Origin: Endozoicomonas_A sp049275935
Lineage (GTDB): Bacteria > Pseudomonadota > Gammaproteobacteria > Pseudomonadales > Endozoicomonadaceae
Direction: 5' to 3'
NCBI RefSeq assembly: GCF_049275935.1
Contig: NZ_CP184830.1
Location: 6,262,001 to 6,326,000, forward strand
Length of the DNA: 64,000 nt
Shown here: positions 25,239 through 34,302 of the stretch, piece by piece
Position numbering within the stretch: the stretch's first letter is position 1
Layout: the number at the start of each line of letters is the position of its first letter
The notes under the pieces: generated by a model
The model's database searches: none
The model's input: only the letters and a program-made list of their open reading frames with translations
What the model was told of the DNA's origin: nothing
Made by a program: the position numbers and the translations under genes

Positions 25239-25757
25239 ATGGCTAAAGTAAGCAAGCGTTTATTAGTCCTTAACGCCGTGTTGTTTCAGCTGGTTTGGTT
25301 TATTGCTGTACAAGGTAACAATCTGTATGCACTATTGGCATTACTCTTCTTGCTTGTTGTGCACTTCACGCTAATGAAACCGGACGCACAGGAGTTACGA
25401 CTGATCTTAGCCGTGCCAGTCGTTGGTATCGTTGCTGACACTTTAATTATGAATGCAGGATGGATTGAGTATCAGAGTACTGATCATTTTCTTATTCCTA
25501 TCTGGCTATGCGTTTTGTGGGTTGCGTTCGCGACTACTCTTAAACATTCGATGAGTTGGGTATTTAAGACCTTCTGGTTACCTCCGTTGGTGGGCTTGCT
25601 GGTTGTGCCATTCAGTTATTGGGCAGGCATTAAATTATCAGGGTCTCAGCTTTTGATCCCCATGGAAAGGCTACTGCTGCTGGAAGGCCTGGTCTGGGCT
25701 GTTTTATTGACTCTGATTGGCCATACAACAAGAAAACAGGAACAATCCTTATGCTAG
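25239..25757 (+). CDS. DUF2878 family membrane protein
   Basis: A 172-residue inner-membrane protein with about five hydrophobic helices (NAVLFQLVWFIAV; LLALLFLLVVHF; LAVPVVGIVADTL; FWLPPLVGLLVVPFSYWAG; LLLEGLVWAVLLTLIG). The pattern and the conserved NAGWIEYQ match DUF2878, whose function is unknown. DUF2878 and DUF3833 genes are often neighbours in proteobacterial clusters with photolyase, a DUF1365 protein and a Cfa-like methyltransferase; here only part of that cluster is present. The stop overlaps the next gene's start by 7 bp. Confidence 0.82.
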   Translation: MAKVSKRLLVLNAVLFQLVWFIAVQGNNLYALLALLFLLVVHFTLMKPDAQELRLILAVPVVGIVADTLIMNAGWIEYQSTDHFLIPIWLCVLWVAFATTLKHSMSWVFKTFWLPPLVGLLVVPFSYWAGIKLSGSQLLIPMERLLLLEGLVWAVLLTLIGHTTRKQEQSLC

Positions 25758-26500
25758 CGTCTTTAACCCCAAAATCGATCATTATATTCAGCCCGGTTCT
25801 ACTACTCTCTCCGTTCGCTCAAGCAGATCATCCGGCAGTTATCGGGTATGCATATCATTCGGGAACACAACAACTGGCATACACTGAAGAGCACACATTC
25901 CCGGACTTCCTGTCTCATCATGTTGTTTATAAAGAGACTGACGGAAGTATTTTCGCCAGCAAAACCATCGACTACAGCGATAGCTATATTGCGCCTGATA
26001 TCATCCAGACAAATCAGCGTAATGGAGAACTGATCAAAACCGAGTTCGTGGACGATGCAATCAAAGTTTCTTACAGAACAAGCTTCGGTGCAGACACTCA
26101 ACAATCAGACATTGCCTTTTCCCCTGACCTGGTGATCGATGCCGGCTTCGATCACTACATTCGTTTAAACTGGGACGCCCTCATAGCAGAAAAAGAAACA
26201 GTGATTCAATACCTGATACCAAGCCACCAACGAAAAATCGATCTCCGCATAAAAACAGTTGAATGCAAGAAAGACCTGAAAAAGACTCATATTTGCTTCA
26301 ATATTGCCGCAGACAGCTGGTTATATCGCATGCTCTCGTCGTCACTTACACTCAGCTATGACAAGCAAAGCCAAAAGCTGATGATTTTCTCTGGCCGCTC
26401 TAATATCAGCGATAAGAACGGTGATTATCAAGACGTCACTATTCGCTATCAATTCCATACACCTATTAAAAACCAAGAGATTAGTTATGTTGCGAATTAG
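25751..26500 (+). CDS. hypothetical periplasmic protein
   Basis: A 249-residue protein with a Sec signal peptide (IIIFSPVLLLSPFAQA, cut near residue 25). The mature part is beta-rich with charged loops and two cysteines near residues 177-185 (VECKKDLKKTHICF), likely a disulfide. No domain recognised. Its ATG overlaps the end of the DUF2878 gene and its 3' end overlaps the DUF3833 lipoprotein gene by 14 bp, so the three genes are translationally coupled. This suggests one envelope-associated function. Confidence 0.72.
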   Translation: MLASLTPKSIIIFSPVLLLSPFAQADHPAVIGYAYHSGTQQLAYTEEHTFPDFLSHHVVYKETDGSIFASKTIDYSDSYIAPDIIQTNQRNGELIKTEFVDDAIKVSYRTSFGADTQQSDIAFSPDLVIDAGFDHYIRLNWDALIAEKETVIQYLIPSHQRKIDLRIKTVECKKDLKKTHICFNIAADSWLYRMLSSSLTLSYDKQSQKLMIFSGRSNISDKNGDYQDVTIRYQFHTPIKNQEISYVAN

Positions 26501-27029
26501 CACTCTGCTGATGGTTCTGTTTTTATTTGGCTGCAGCTCCGTCGATATCAGCCAATATCAAGATAACCAACCCACTCTCTCATTACCGGAGTTTTTCAAT
26601 GGTCCTCTGACAGCCCACGGGATTCTGAAGAATCGAAGCGGCGAGGTAATACGCTACTTTAACGCCACCATGACAGGGAGCTGGGACGAAGAGGGGATTG
26701 GCACTCTGGATGAGGATTTTATTTTTGACGACGGTGAAAAACAAAAACGTATCTGGACATTCACACCGGATGGCAAGGGCAGCTACCTGGCCAGTGCAGG
26801 AGACGTTAAAGAAGCCGTGCCTGTGAAAACATCTGGCAATGCCTTATTTATGGCGTATGTACTGAACATCTTCTACAAGGGTGAACCTCTCGAAGTGTCG
26901 ATAGACGACAAAATGTACCTGGTCAGCGATAAAGTCATCATCAATGAATCCATCATGACCAAGTTTGGTGTCGACTTGGGCTATATTACTCTGACGATCA
27001 TCAAAGACGGGAATGATACCGGCAGCTGA
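26487..27029 (+). CDS. DUF3833 family lipoprotein
   Basis: The 180-residue product starts with MLRISTLLMVLFLFGCSS, a lipoprotein signal with Cys at residue 16. The mature protein shows the DUF3833 pattern: LPEFFNGPLTAHGILKNRSG, GTLDEDFIFDDGEKQKRIW and the closing MTKFGVDLGYITLTI. DUF3833 proteins are beta-barrel-like lipoproteins of unknown role. I prefer the ATG at 26487 to an upstream in-frame ATG at 26421 inside the previous gene. It ends the operon that starts at 25239. Confidence 0.85.
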   Translation: MLRISTLLMVLFLFGCSSVDISQYQDNQPTLSLPEFFNGPLTAHGILKNRSGEVIRYFNATMTGSWDEEGIGTLDEDFIFDDGEKQKRIWTFTPDGKGSYLASAGDVKEAVPVKTSGNALFMAYVLNIFYKGEPLEVSIDDKMYLVSDKVIINESIMTKFGVDLGYITLTIIKDGNDTGS

Positions 27030-27178
27030 AGATAGTTTCCGTTTGGGCATTCGATCCATGCAGTAGTTTCATCTGCTTTAATATCTATTCGCGAAAGATA
27101 TTCAAAGCTGGTGTGGGGCTTCTGTACTGATAGGAGCACTCAGTAATGCACTAATGAGTTTATCCTGAAAGATTGAAC

Positions 27179-30100
27179 TCACAGAGAACTCAGGGCTCCT
27201 TTGGCCAGTAGCTTTACAATCACTGCATTCAGCGTAACCAATGGATTGACACCAAAAGAAATGCCAAGGTTTGGCTGATTATCCCTTGTAGCGAAGCCAA
27301 CGCCGGGGACCAGCTCACGAGATTCCATTATGTGGAAATCAAAGATATTGGTCGTTTCTGGACAGTCTGGGTAGGTTGATTTCGGTATAACGTTCTGTTT
27401 TATATCGTTAACGAATCTGGCGTCATGACCACACCAGTAGATAAGCTCTCTAACAGCCTGTGACAGCAACCCATTCTCATCCATGGCCTGCCCTATGGAC
27501 TCTTCTGTGAATTGGGGAAACGCCTTGTGAAACAGAGTAGCCAGAATTGCCTTTATTTTATGCTCATGATTGAGTGTGGACTCCCTATTGCCAGAGTCGA
27601 ACTGTTGTTGAAAACAGAGAGCATATTGCAATACCAGCCCCTGGGCATTTTTTGCCAGTTCAGAAAAGGCCACCTTGGCCCGATCCTCTGATTTTTCAAA
27701 ATCAAGAAATTTCTGACACCTGGTGGAGAAAAAATAATCTTCACCCAGCTCATGCATACTTTTCGTATCACCAGAATCCCGCATGCCTACGGGACCGACG
27801 TTGGGATGTTCTGACGCTTTTTTCCACTGAAGCATCCTACCCTCGCTAGAGGCGTCGACATAAGAGGAAAGAACATAGTGCTTTCGGTTCGTCACTGAAT
27901 CATGGTCAGCCGCCATTACCTCTGGGGCATATAATCCGCAACTGAATAACACACCGCAATCATGGGCATACTTATAGAGTCCCTCGAAAATCTGATCCGC
28001 CTTTGTTACTGGATCAAGCACATAAGGGTATAAATGATAAGGCGCATCTTTGGTTGATTTCAGGTGCAGACAATAACCTGTCTTGTCATCAATGTAGCGA
28101 CACTTTTCCTCCAGTTTTGCCTTTATGGTGGGAGAAATTAATGTCGCCAGATCAGTCTGCACATTTTCCCAGCGATATCTGCCGACCACTTCAGGAATTG
28201 AGCTTTTCAAGCCATGCTGGCTAGCTATGGTTGCCATCAGGCTGATTTTATTACCCTCTTTTGCCAGTTCTTCCGGCTTTTCCGTATCACTGAGAAATTT
28301 CAAATAATCCCAGCCGCCATCCGTTCGCTGAATGACCAGCGTTCGCCCGCACACCTCGATAGATTGACCCATCAATGATGCTGTCGGGGGAGGGTCTGAC
28401 CACTGCTGCGAATTGTCCAGTTTTTGCCAATCATTATCAAACTGATTTTCCTGTGGCTGATAATCTTTATCCAGTGATAACAACAACTGCCAAATGTTAG
28501 GACTTCCCATAGTATTGAGGGGATGAACAGATCTGCAAAACAGGGTTTCCCGCTGTTTTTCGCAATCAGGATGGTTTAACCAGTTATTTAGCACGTAAAT
28601 TCGATGGCCTGGAGGGGCAAGCCGTAGAAATAGTTCAATGATATTAAAATGTAAGTAAGTGACGCCGGTGTACGCTACAAATCGATTATATGCAGATGAA
28701 CTTGGTGGTCTTGCCGAAGCCTCATTGCCTGGGTCCGGCCACAGGTCCGGACGGTAACTTTTCAGCCTGGTTGTAAACTTTGCATCACACTCACGGAAGT
28801 ACGAATCCGATCGAATCCATGACAGGCCATCCATCAAAAGCCAATCCATGAATTTCCTGAAATCATTGGCATGGTTGAGGCCACTGCAGCATTTGACCTG
28901 GCTAATCAGGGTGTTCCATCTATCACTATAATGATCATCTTTCTGTAAAAGACCTACACTGTTTACCGAAACGGTATCATTCATTAGGGTAAAAATTTTT
29001 GCCGCCCACAGGCTTACATATTTCAGATCCAAATATTTCCCATGATCCGCACATAATCCATTTTCCGATCCATAACTCCCCTTATGGCAAATGGGTATTT
29101 GTTCCATGACAAGATGGATAAATGGCAGCTCATACTTCTCTGAATTCAGCTCTTCCTCGTGCATCTGCATTCCGGATTCATTGGGCAAGGTCCATAAAAA
29201 CGGAGCTACTCGATTTACCGTATTGACAAACAATCGTTCATTGGTCAAACCAGCTTCTTTGGCCATAAGAAAAGGAGATTTATTAAGATTAACCGATGCG
29301 TCTTTGAACGCCTGTATAGAGACGGTAACACCCATTTCAGTCAATAATTCGGAGCATTGGTGAAGTCCTCCCAATACAGCAATCATTGCAATCAGCTTCT
29401 GTTCTTCCTGACAAAATGAAACAATAAGTTTGCGGGCTTCTTTTTGCGATTGTTGTGCAATAGCTTCAAGAACAAATACCATTATCATGCTTTTTTTGTA
29501 TCTGTGAATCTGTCTCCTATTAGAAATTCGGTGGAATCGAAATTGATGCTCATTCAGGTCTCTAACCATCATTCTGGTATTGCATCCACGGCGGAGGTAC
29601 TTAAAGAAAATCATTAACCTGGCCAATGAAACCTTTGGTATTGATTGTGCAATTACTTCCTGAAATAACATACCATCAATGGATCGGGAATTTAGAATCT
29701 CCTCGGAAAGAAGGTCAAAGCGAGAGTCCGGATCAGCAAAAGCACCCTTGACAAACAACAGGTCCGGGCAATGATCTTCGCAGTTATCGACCAGCTTTAT
29801 CATCGTATCAAAAGGGAGGTATACGGTAGTTTCACGGTCAAAATCAAGACTGCTGGATAGAGGATTGATGGGGAACCCTTGCTCAATAATATAGCTAAGT
29901 ACTTTCAGATTGTTTTTTTCGACCCCGGCCCAAATAGCAATATCCCGTGCTATTGTTTGAACATCAACCGCTATTTTTTTCCTTGATTCGATACCGCTTG
30001 TAATTTCCGATTTATTCCTGTTAACGATGTAAGTATCATTATCAAAATATTCTTTAACCTCTCTTTTCAGCTCATTAACTTTATCCATTAGACTGATATT

Positions 30101-30526
30101 GACATGTAATTTATCAAATTGTTGGAAAAGCTTCTCAAATTCTTCTTTTACACATTCTTCTTTATCATGTTCTGAAGTCAGTAATTCCAGCAACTTTTTT
30201 TGCTCTAGCTGACCATGTACAGAGCTGGGGGCTCCTTTCTGGTTGCCTTCGGCCCCAACTTCTATATCGATGTTTTTCGAACTGTGAAGTGTGGAATGAC
30301 TGACACTGTAGTCGGCAAGATCAGGTGAGTTGTCAATGCGTTGAAATTGGGGCCCAGATACTCCGGTGTTGCCAGATACAACATTGGCAGGATTGAAGTA
30401 TATCTCTTTGCCTTCAGTGGGTCTTACTGTCAGCGATTTATAGTTCCCTATTCCTTCACTATCACTGACCTCGGAAATTAGGCCAGATCCGGTCATGGTA
30501 TTGGTATTTTTTTCTGTTACATCCAT
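27179..30526 (-). CDS. large protein of unknown function, tandem paralogue 1
   Basis: A 1115-residue protein with no recognised domain and no signal peptide. Residues 1-115 are polar and probably disordered (S, T, N and G rich), 115-180 are helical with coiled-coil character (EEFEKLFQQFDKLHVNISLM), and 190-700 are mostly helical. A more conserved C-terminal part from about residue 718 (GQSIEVCGRTLVIQRTDGGW) to the end contains many cysteines and tryptophans. The layout resembles secreted effectors of host-associated bacteria, but no secretion signal is demonstrable. It is the last of three tandem copies (roughly 90% identical to copy 2) and ends in a hairpin shared by all copies. Confidence 0.8.
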   Translation of the reverse strand: MDVTEKNTNTMTGSGLISEVSDSEGIGNYKSLTVRPTEGKEIYFNPANVVSGNTGVSGPQFQRIDNSPDLADYSVSHSTLHSSKNIDIEVGAEGNQKGAPSSVHGQLEQKKLLELLTSEHDKEECVKEEFEKLFQQFDKLHVNISLMDKVNELKREVKEYFDNDTYIVNRNKSEITSGIESRKKIAVDVQTIARDIAIWAGVEKNNLKVLSYIIEQGFPINPLSSSLDFDRETTVYLPFDTMIKLVDNCEDHCPDLLFVKGAFADPDSRFDLLSEEILNSRSIDGMLFQEVIAQSIPKVSLARLMIFFKYLRRGCNTRMMVRDLNEHQFRFHRISNRRQIHRYKKSMIMVFVLEAIAQQSQKEARKLIVSFCQEEQKLIAMIAVLGGLHQCSELLTEMGVTVSIQAFKDASVNLNKSPFLMAKEAGLTNERLFVNTVNRVAPFLWTLPNESGMQMHEEELNSEKYELPFIHLVMEQIPICHKGSYGSENGLCADHGKYLDLKYVSLWAAKIFTLMNDTVSVNSVGLLQKDDHYSDRWNTLISQVKCCSGLNHANDFRKFMDWLLMDGLSWIRSDSYFRECDAKFTTRLKSYRPDLWPDPGNEASARPPSSSAYNRFVAYTGVTYLHFNIIELFLRLAPPGHRIYVLNNWLNHPDCEKQRETLFCRSVHPLNTMGSPNIWQLLLSLDKDYQPQENQFDNDWQKLDNSQQWSDPPPTASLMGQSIEVCGRTLVIQRTDGGWDYLKFLSDTEKPEELAKEGNKISLMATIASQHGLKSSIPEVVGRYRWENVQTDLATLISPTIKAKLEEKCRYIDDKTGYCLHLKSTKDAPYHLYPYVLDPVTKADQIFEGLYKYAHDCGVLFSCGLYAPEVMAADHDSVTNRKHYVLSSYVDASSEGRMLQWKKASEHPNVGPVGMRDSGDTKSMHELGEDYFFSTRCQKFLDFEKSEDRAKVAFSELAKNAQGLVLQYALCFQQQFDSGNRESTLNHEHKIKAILATLFHKAFPQFTEESIGQAMDENGLLSQAVRELIYWCGHDARFVNDIKQNVIPKSTYPDCPETTNIFDFHIMESRELVPGVGFATRDNQPNLGISFGVNPLVTLNAVIVKLLAKGALSSL

Positions 30527-30535
30527 ATTTGCGCA

Positions 30536-30627
30536 ACCTTATCAAAATGTCCTTTCTACTTTTGACAATGAGAACGAAAAAAAATTCCAATTCCCGGGCC
30601 ACAACCGACAATTGCGATATAACCCCT
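30536..30627 (-). promoter_or_regulatory. conserved upstream block of paralogue 1
   Basis: Upstream DNA of all three large paralogues is conserved almost base for base, including a run GAGAACGAAAAAAAATTCC, CCCGGG and CGACAATTGCG. On the minus strand TTGTCA and a TTGATA-like hexamer are 17-18 bp apart, a weak candidate promoter. Conservation exceeds that needed for a plain ribosome-binding site. Confidence 0.45.
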
Positions 30628-30721
30628 GTTCCCTCTTTCAAGAAAAACATTCAAAACTGGTATGGGGCTACTGATAGCAGCACTCATTAATCCGGTGGTA
30701 AGTTTATCCTGAAAGATTAAC

Positions 30722-33700
30722 TCACAGAGAGGTCAGAGCTCCCCTGACCAGTAGCTTTACAATCACTGCATTCAGCGTAACCAATGGATTGACACCAAAA
30801 GAAATGCCAAGGTTTGGCTGGTTATCCCGCGTAACAAAACCAACACCGGGAACCAGCTCACGAGGTTCAAATATGAAGAAATCAAAGATATTGGTCGTTT
30901 CAGGACAGTCTGGGTAGGTCAACTTCGGTATAACATTATGTTTAATGTCGTTAACAAATCTGCCGTCATAACCGCACCAGTAGATAACCTCTCTGACAGC
31001 CTGTGACAGCAGCCCATCTTCATCCATTGCCTGAGCCGCACACTCTTCTGTGAATCGGGGAAACGCCTTGTGAAACAGAGTAACAAGAATCGCCTTTATT
31101 TTATGCTCATGATTAAGTGTGGACTCCCTATTGCCAGAGTCGAACTGATTTTGAAAACAGAGGGCATATTGCAATACCAGCCCCTGAACATTTTTTGCCA
31201 GTTCTGAAAAGGCCACCTTGGCCCGATCCTCTGACTTTTCAAAATCAAGAAATTTCTGACATCTGCTGGAAAAAAAATAATCTTCACCCAGCTCATGCAT
31301 ACTTTTCGTATCACCGGAATCCCGCATACCCACTGGACCCACATTGGGATGTTCTGACGCTTTTTTCCACTGAAGCATCCTCCCCTCGCTGGAGGCATCG
31401 ACATAAGAGGAAAGAACATGGTGCTTCCGGTTCGTCACTGAATCATGGTCAGCCGCCATTACCTCTGGGGTATATAATCCGCAACTGAATAAAACACCGC
31501 AATCATGGGCATACTTATAGAGTCCTTCGAAAATCTGATCCGCCTTTGTTACTGGATCAAGCAAATAAGGGTATAAATGATAAGGCGCATCTTTGGTTGA
31601 TTTCAGATGAAGACAATAACCTGTCTTGTCATCAATGTAGCGACACTTTTCCTCCAGTTTTGCCTTTATGGTGGGAGACATTAATGTCGTCAGGTCAGTC
31701 TGCACATTTTCCCAGCGATATCTGCCGACCACTTCAGGAATTGAGCTTTTCAAGCCATGCTGGCTGGCTATGGTTGCCATCAGGCTGATTTTATTACCCT
31801 CTTTTGCCAGTTCTTCCGGTTTTTCTGTATCGCTGAGAAATTTCAGATAATCCCAGCCACCATCCGTTCGCTGAATGACCAGCGTTCGCCCGCACACCTC
31901 GATAGATTGACCTATCAATGATGCTGTCGGGGGAGGGTCTGACCACTGCTGCGGATTGTCCAGTTTTTGCCAATCATTATCATACTGATTTTCCTGTGGC
32001 TGATAATCTTTATCCAGTGATAACAGTAACTGCCAAATGTTAGGACTTCCCACAACATTGAGGGGGTAAGCAGTTCTGCAAAACAAGGCTTCCCGCTGTT
32101 TTGCACAATCAGGATTGTTTAACCAGTTATTTAGCACATGGATTCGATGGCCTGGAGGAGCAAGCCGCAGAAATGATTCAATGATGTCAAAATGTAAGTT
32201 AGTGACGCCAGTGGTGTACGTTACAAGTTGAGTATATGCATATGATCTTGGTGGTGTTGCCGAAGCCTCATTGCCCGGGTCCGGCCACAGGTCTGGACGG
32301 TAACTTTTCAGCCTGGTTGTAAACTTTGCCTCAGCCTCACGGTAGCGCGATTCCGATCGAACCCATGACAGGCCATCCAGCAAAAGCCAGTCCATGAATT
32401 TCCTGAAATCATCAGGATGGGTGAGGCCATTGCAGCATTTGACCTGGCTGATAAGGGTGTTCCATGTCTGACTATACTGGACATCTTCCTGTAAAAGACC
32501 TGCACTGTTTGCCAAAATAGTATCATTAATTCCCTTAAAAATTTTTGCTGCCCACAAGCTTACATCTCTCAGATCCAAAGATTTCCCATGATACGCCCAT
32601 AACCCATTTTCCGATCCATAACTCCCCTTATGGCAAATGGACATTTGTTCCATGACAAGATGGATAAATGGCAGCTCATCCTTCTCTGAATACAGGTGTT
32701 CCTCGTGCATCTGCATTCCGAATTGGTCGGGCAAGGTCCATAAAAACGGAGCTATTCGATTGACTGTATTGACAAACAAGCGCTCATTGGTCAAACCAGC
32801 CTCTTTGGCCATAAGAAAAGGAGATTTATTAAGATTAACCGATACGTCTTTAAACGCCTGCCTGGAGACGGTAACACCCATTTCAGTCAATAACTCGGAG
32901 CATTGGTAAAGTCCTCCTAAAACAGCAATCATTGCAATCGGCTTCTGTTCTTCCTGAGAAAATGAAACAATAAGTTTGCGGGCTTCTTTTTGTGATCGTT
33001 GTGCAATAGCTTCAATAACAAACACCATTATTATGTTTTTTTTGTATCTGTGAATCTCTCTTCTAGTAGTAAATCGGTGGTATCGAAATTGATGTTCATT
33101 CAAGTCTCTGATTATGTTTCTGCTATTGCATCCACGACGGAGGTAATTAAAGAAAATCATTAATCTGGCCAATGAAACCTTTGGTATTGATTGTGCAATT
33201 ACTTCCTGAAATAACATACCATCAATGGATCGGGAATTTAGAATCTCCTCTGAAAGAAGGTCAAAGCGAGAGTCCGGATCAGCAAAAGCACCCTTGACAA
33301 ATAACAGGTCCGGGCAATGATCTTCGCAGTTATCGACCAGCTTTCTCATCGTATCAAAAGGGAGGTATACGGTAGTTTCAAGGTTAAAATCAAGACAGCT
33401 GGATAGAGGATTGATGGGGAACCCTTGCTCAATAATATAGGTAAGTACTTTCAGATTGTTTTTTTCGACCCCGGCCCATGTAGCAATATCCCGTGCTATT
33501 GTTTGAACATCAACTGCTATTTTTTTCCTTGATTCAATACCGCTTGTAATTTCAAATTTATACCTGCCAACGATGTAAGTATCATTATCAAAGTATTCTT
33601 TAACCTCTCTTTTCAGCTCATTAACTTTATCCATTAGACTGATATTGACATGTAATTTATCAAATTGTTGGAAAAGTTTCTCAAATTCGTCTTTTACACA

Positions 33701-34072
33701 TTCTTCTTTATCATGTTCTGAAGTCAGTAATTCCAGCAACTTTGCTTGCTCTAGCTGACCATGACCAGAGCTGGGGGCTACTTTCTGGTTGCCTTCGGCC
33801 CCAACTTCTATATCGATGTTTTTCGGACTGTAAACTGTGGAATGACTGACACTGTAGTCGGTAAGATCAGGTGAGTTGTCAATGCGTTGAAATCGGGGCC
33901 CAGATACTCCGGTGTTGCCAGATACAACATTGGCAGGATTGAAGCGTCTCTCTTTGCCTTCAGTGGATCTTACTGTCAGCGATTTATAATTCCCTATTCC
34001 TTCACTATCACTGGCTTCGGAAATTAGGCCAGCTCCAGTCATGGTATTGGTATTTTTGCCTGTTACATCCAT
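30722..34072 (-). CDS. large protein of unknown function, tandem paralogue 2
   Basis: A 1116-residue close relative of paralogue 1. Differences cluster in the first 120 residues and around residues 480-620, whereas 190-330 and 718-1116 are almost unchanged. The pattern suggests recent duplication with some local diversification or gene conversion. As in the other copies a segment near residues 745-770 (YLKFLSDTEKPEELAKEGNK) resembles the beta3-alphaC region of a protein-kinase-like fold, which is only a structural guess. Own upstream block; the gap to paralogue 1 is about 195 bp, so it may be transcribed separately. Confidence 0.8.
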   Translation of the reverse strand: MDVTGKNTNTMTGAGLISEASDSEGIGNYKSLTVRSTEGKERRFNPANVVSGNTGVSGPRFQRIDNSPDLTDYSVSHSTVYSPKNIDIEVGAEGNQKVAPSSGHGQLEQAKLLELLTSEHDKEECVKDEFEKLFQQFDKLHVNISLMDKVNELKREVKEYFDNDTYIVGRYKFEITSGIESRKKIAVDVQTIARDIATWAGVEKNNLKVLTYIIEQGFPINPLSSCLDFNLETTVYLPFDTMRKLVDNCEDHCPDLLFVKGAFADPDSRFDLLSEEILNSRSIDGMLFQEVIAQSIPKVSLARLMIFFNYLRRGCNSRNIIRDLNEHQFRYHRFTTRREIHRYKKNIIMVFVIEAIAQRSQKEARKLIVSFSQEEQKPIAMIAVLGGLYQCSELLTEMGVTVSRQAFKDVSVNLNKSPFLMAKEAGLTNERLFVNTVNRIAPFLWTLPDQFGMQMHEEHLYSEKDELPFIHLVMEQMSICHKGSYGSENGLWAYHGKSLDLRDVSLWAAKIFKGINDTILANSAGLLQEDVQYSQTWNTLISQVKCCNGLTHPDDFRKFMDWLLLDGLSWVRSESRYREAEAKFTTRLKSYRPDLWPDPGNEASATPPRSYAYTQLVTYTTGVTNLHFDIIESFLRLAPPGHRIHVLNNWLNNPDCAKQREALFCRTAYPLNVVGSPNIWQLLLSLDKDYQPQENQYDNDWQKLDNPQQWSDPPPTASLIGQSIEVCGRTLVIQRTDGGWDYLKFLSDTEKPEELAKEGNKISLMATIASQHGLKSSIPEVVGRYRWENVQTDLTTLMSPTIKAKLEEKCRYIDDKTGYCLHLKSTKDAPYHLYPYLLDPVTKADQIFEGLYKYAHDCGVLFSCGLYTPEVMAADHDSVTNRKHHVLSSYVDASSEGRMLQWKKASEHPNVGPVGMRDSGDTKSMHELGEDYFFSSRCQKFLDFEKSEDRAKVAFSELAKNVQGLVLQYALCFQNQFDSGNRESTLNHEHKIKAILVTLFHKAFPRFTEECAAQAMDEDGLLSQAVREVIYWCGYDGRFVNDIKHNVIPKLTYPDCPETTNIFDFFIFEPRELVPGVGFVTRDNQPNLGISFGVNPLVTLNAVIVKLLVRGALTSL

Positions 34073-34080
34073 ATATGCGC

Positions 34081-34173
34081 ACCCTTATCAAAATGTCCTT
34101 TGTACCTTTTGACAATGAGAACGAAAAAAAATTCCAATTCCCGGGCCACAACCGACAATTGCGGTATAACCCC
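34081..34173 (-). promoter_or_regulatory. conserved upstream block of paralogue 2
   Basis: Second copy of the block described at 30536, with TTGTCA to TTGATA spacing of 18 bp on the minus strand. Confidence 0.45.
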
Positions 34174-34272
34174 GGTTTCCTCTGTGAAATAGCCTTATCC
34201 GCTTCACTCTCTGTTCAAGAAAAGCTTCAAAGCTGGTATGGGGCTACGATATCAGCACTCATTAATCCAGTG

Positions 34273-34302
34273 GTGAGTTTATCCTGAAAAGATTAAACTC
34301 AC
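34273..34302 (-). terminator. hairpin at the stop codon of paralogue 3
   Basis: GTGAGTTTA and TAAACTCAC form a perfect 9-bp stem with a 12-base loop, overlapping the TGA stop of paralogue 3. Weaker versions occur at the ends of paralogues 1 (27150-27183) and 2 (30700-30727). No T-run follows, so it is not a standard intrinsic terminator; it may protect or end the transcript. Confidence 0.45.
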
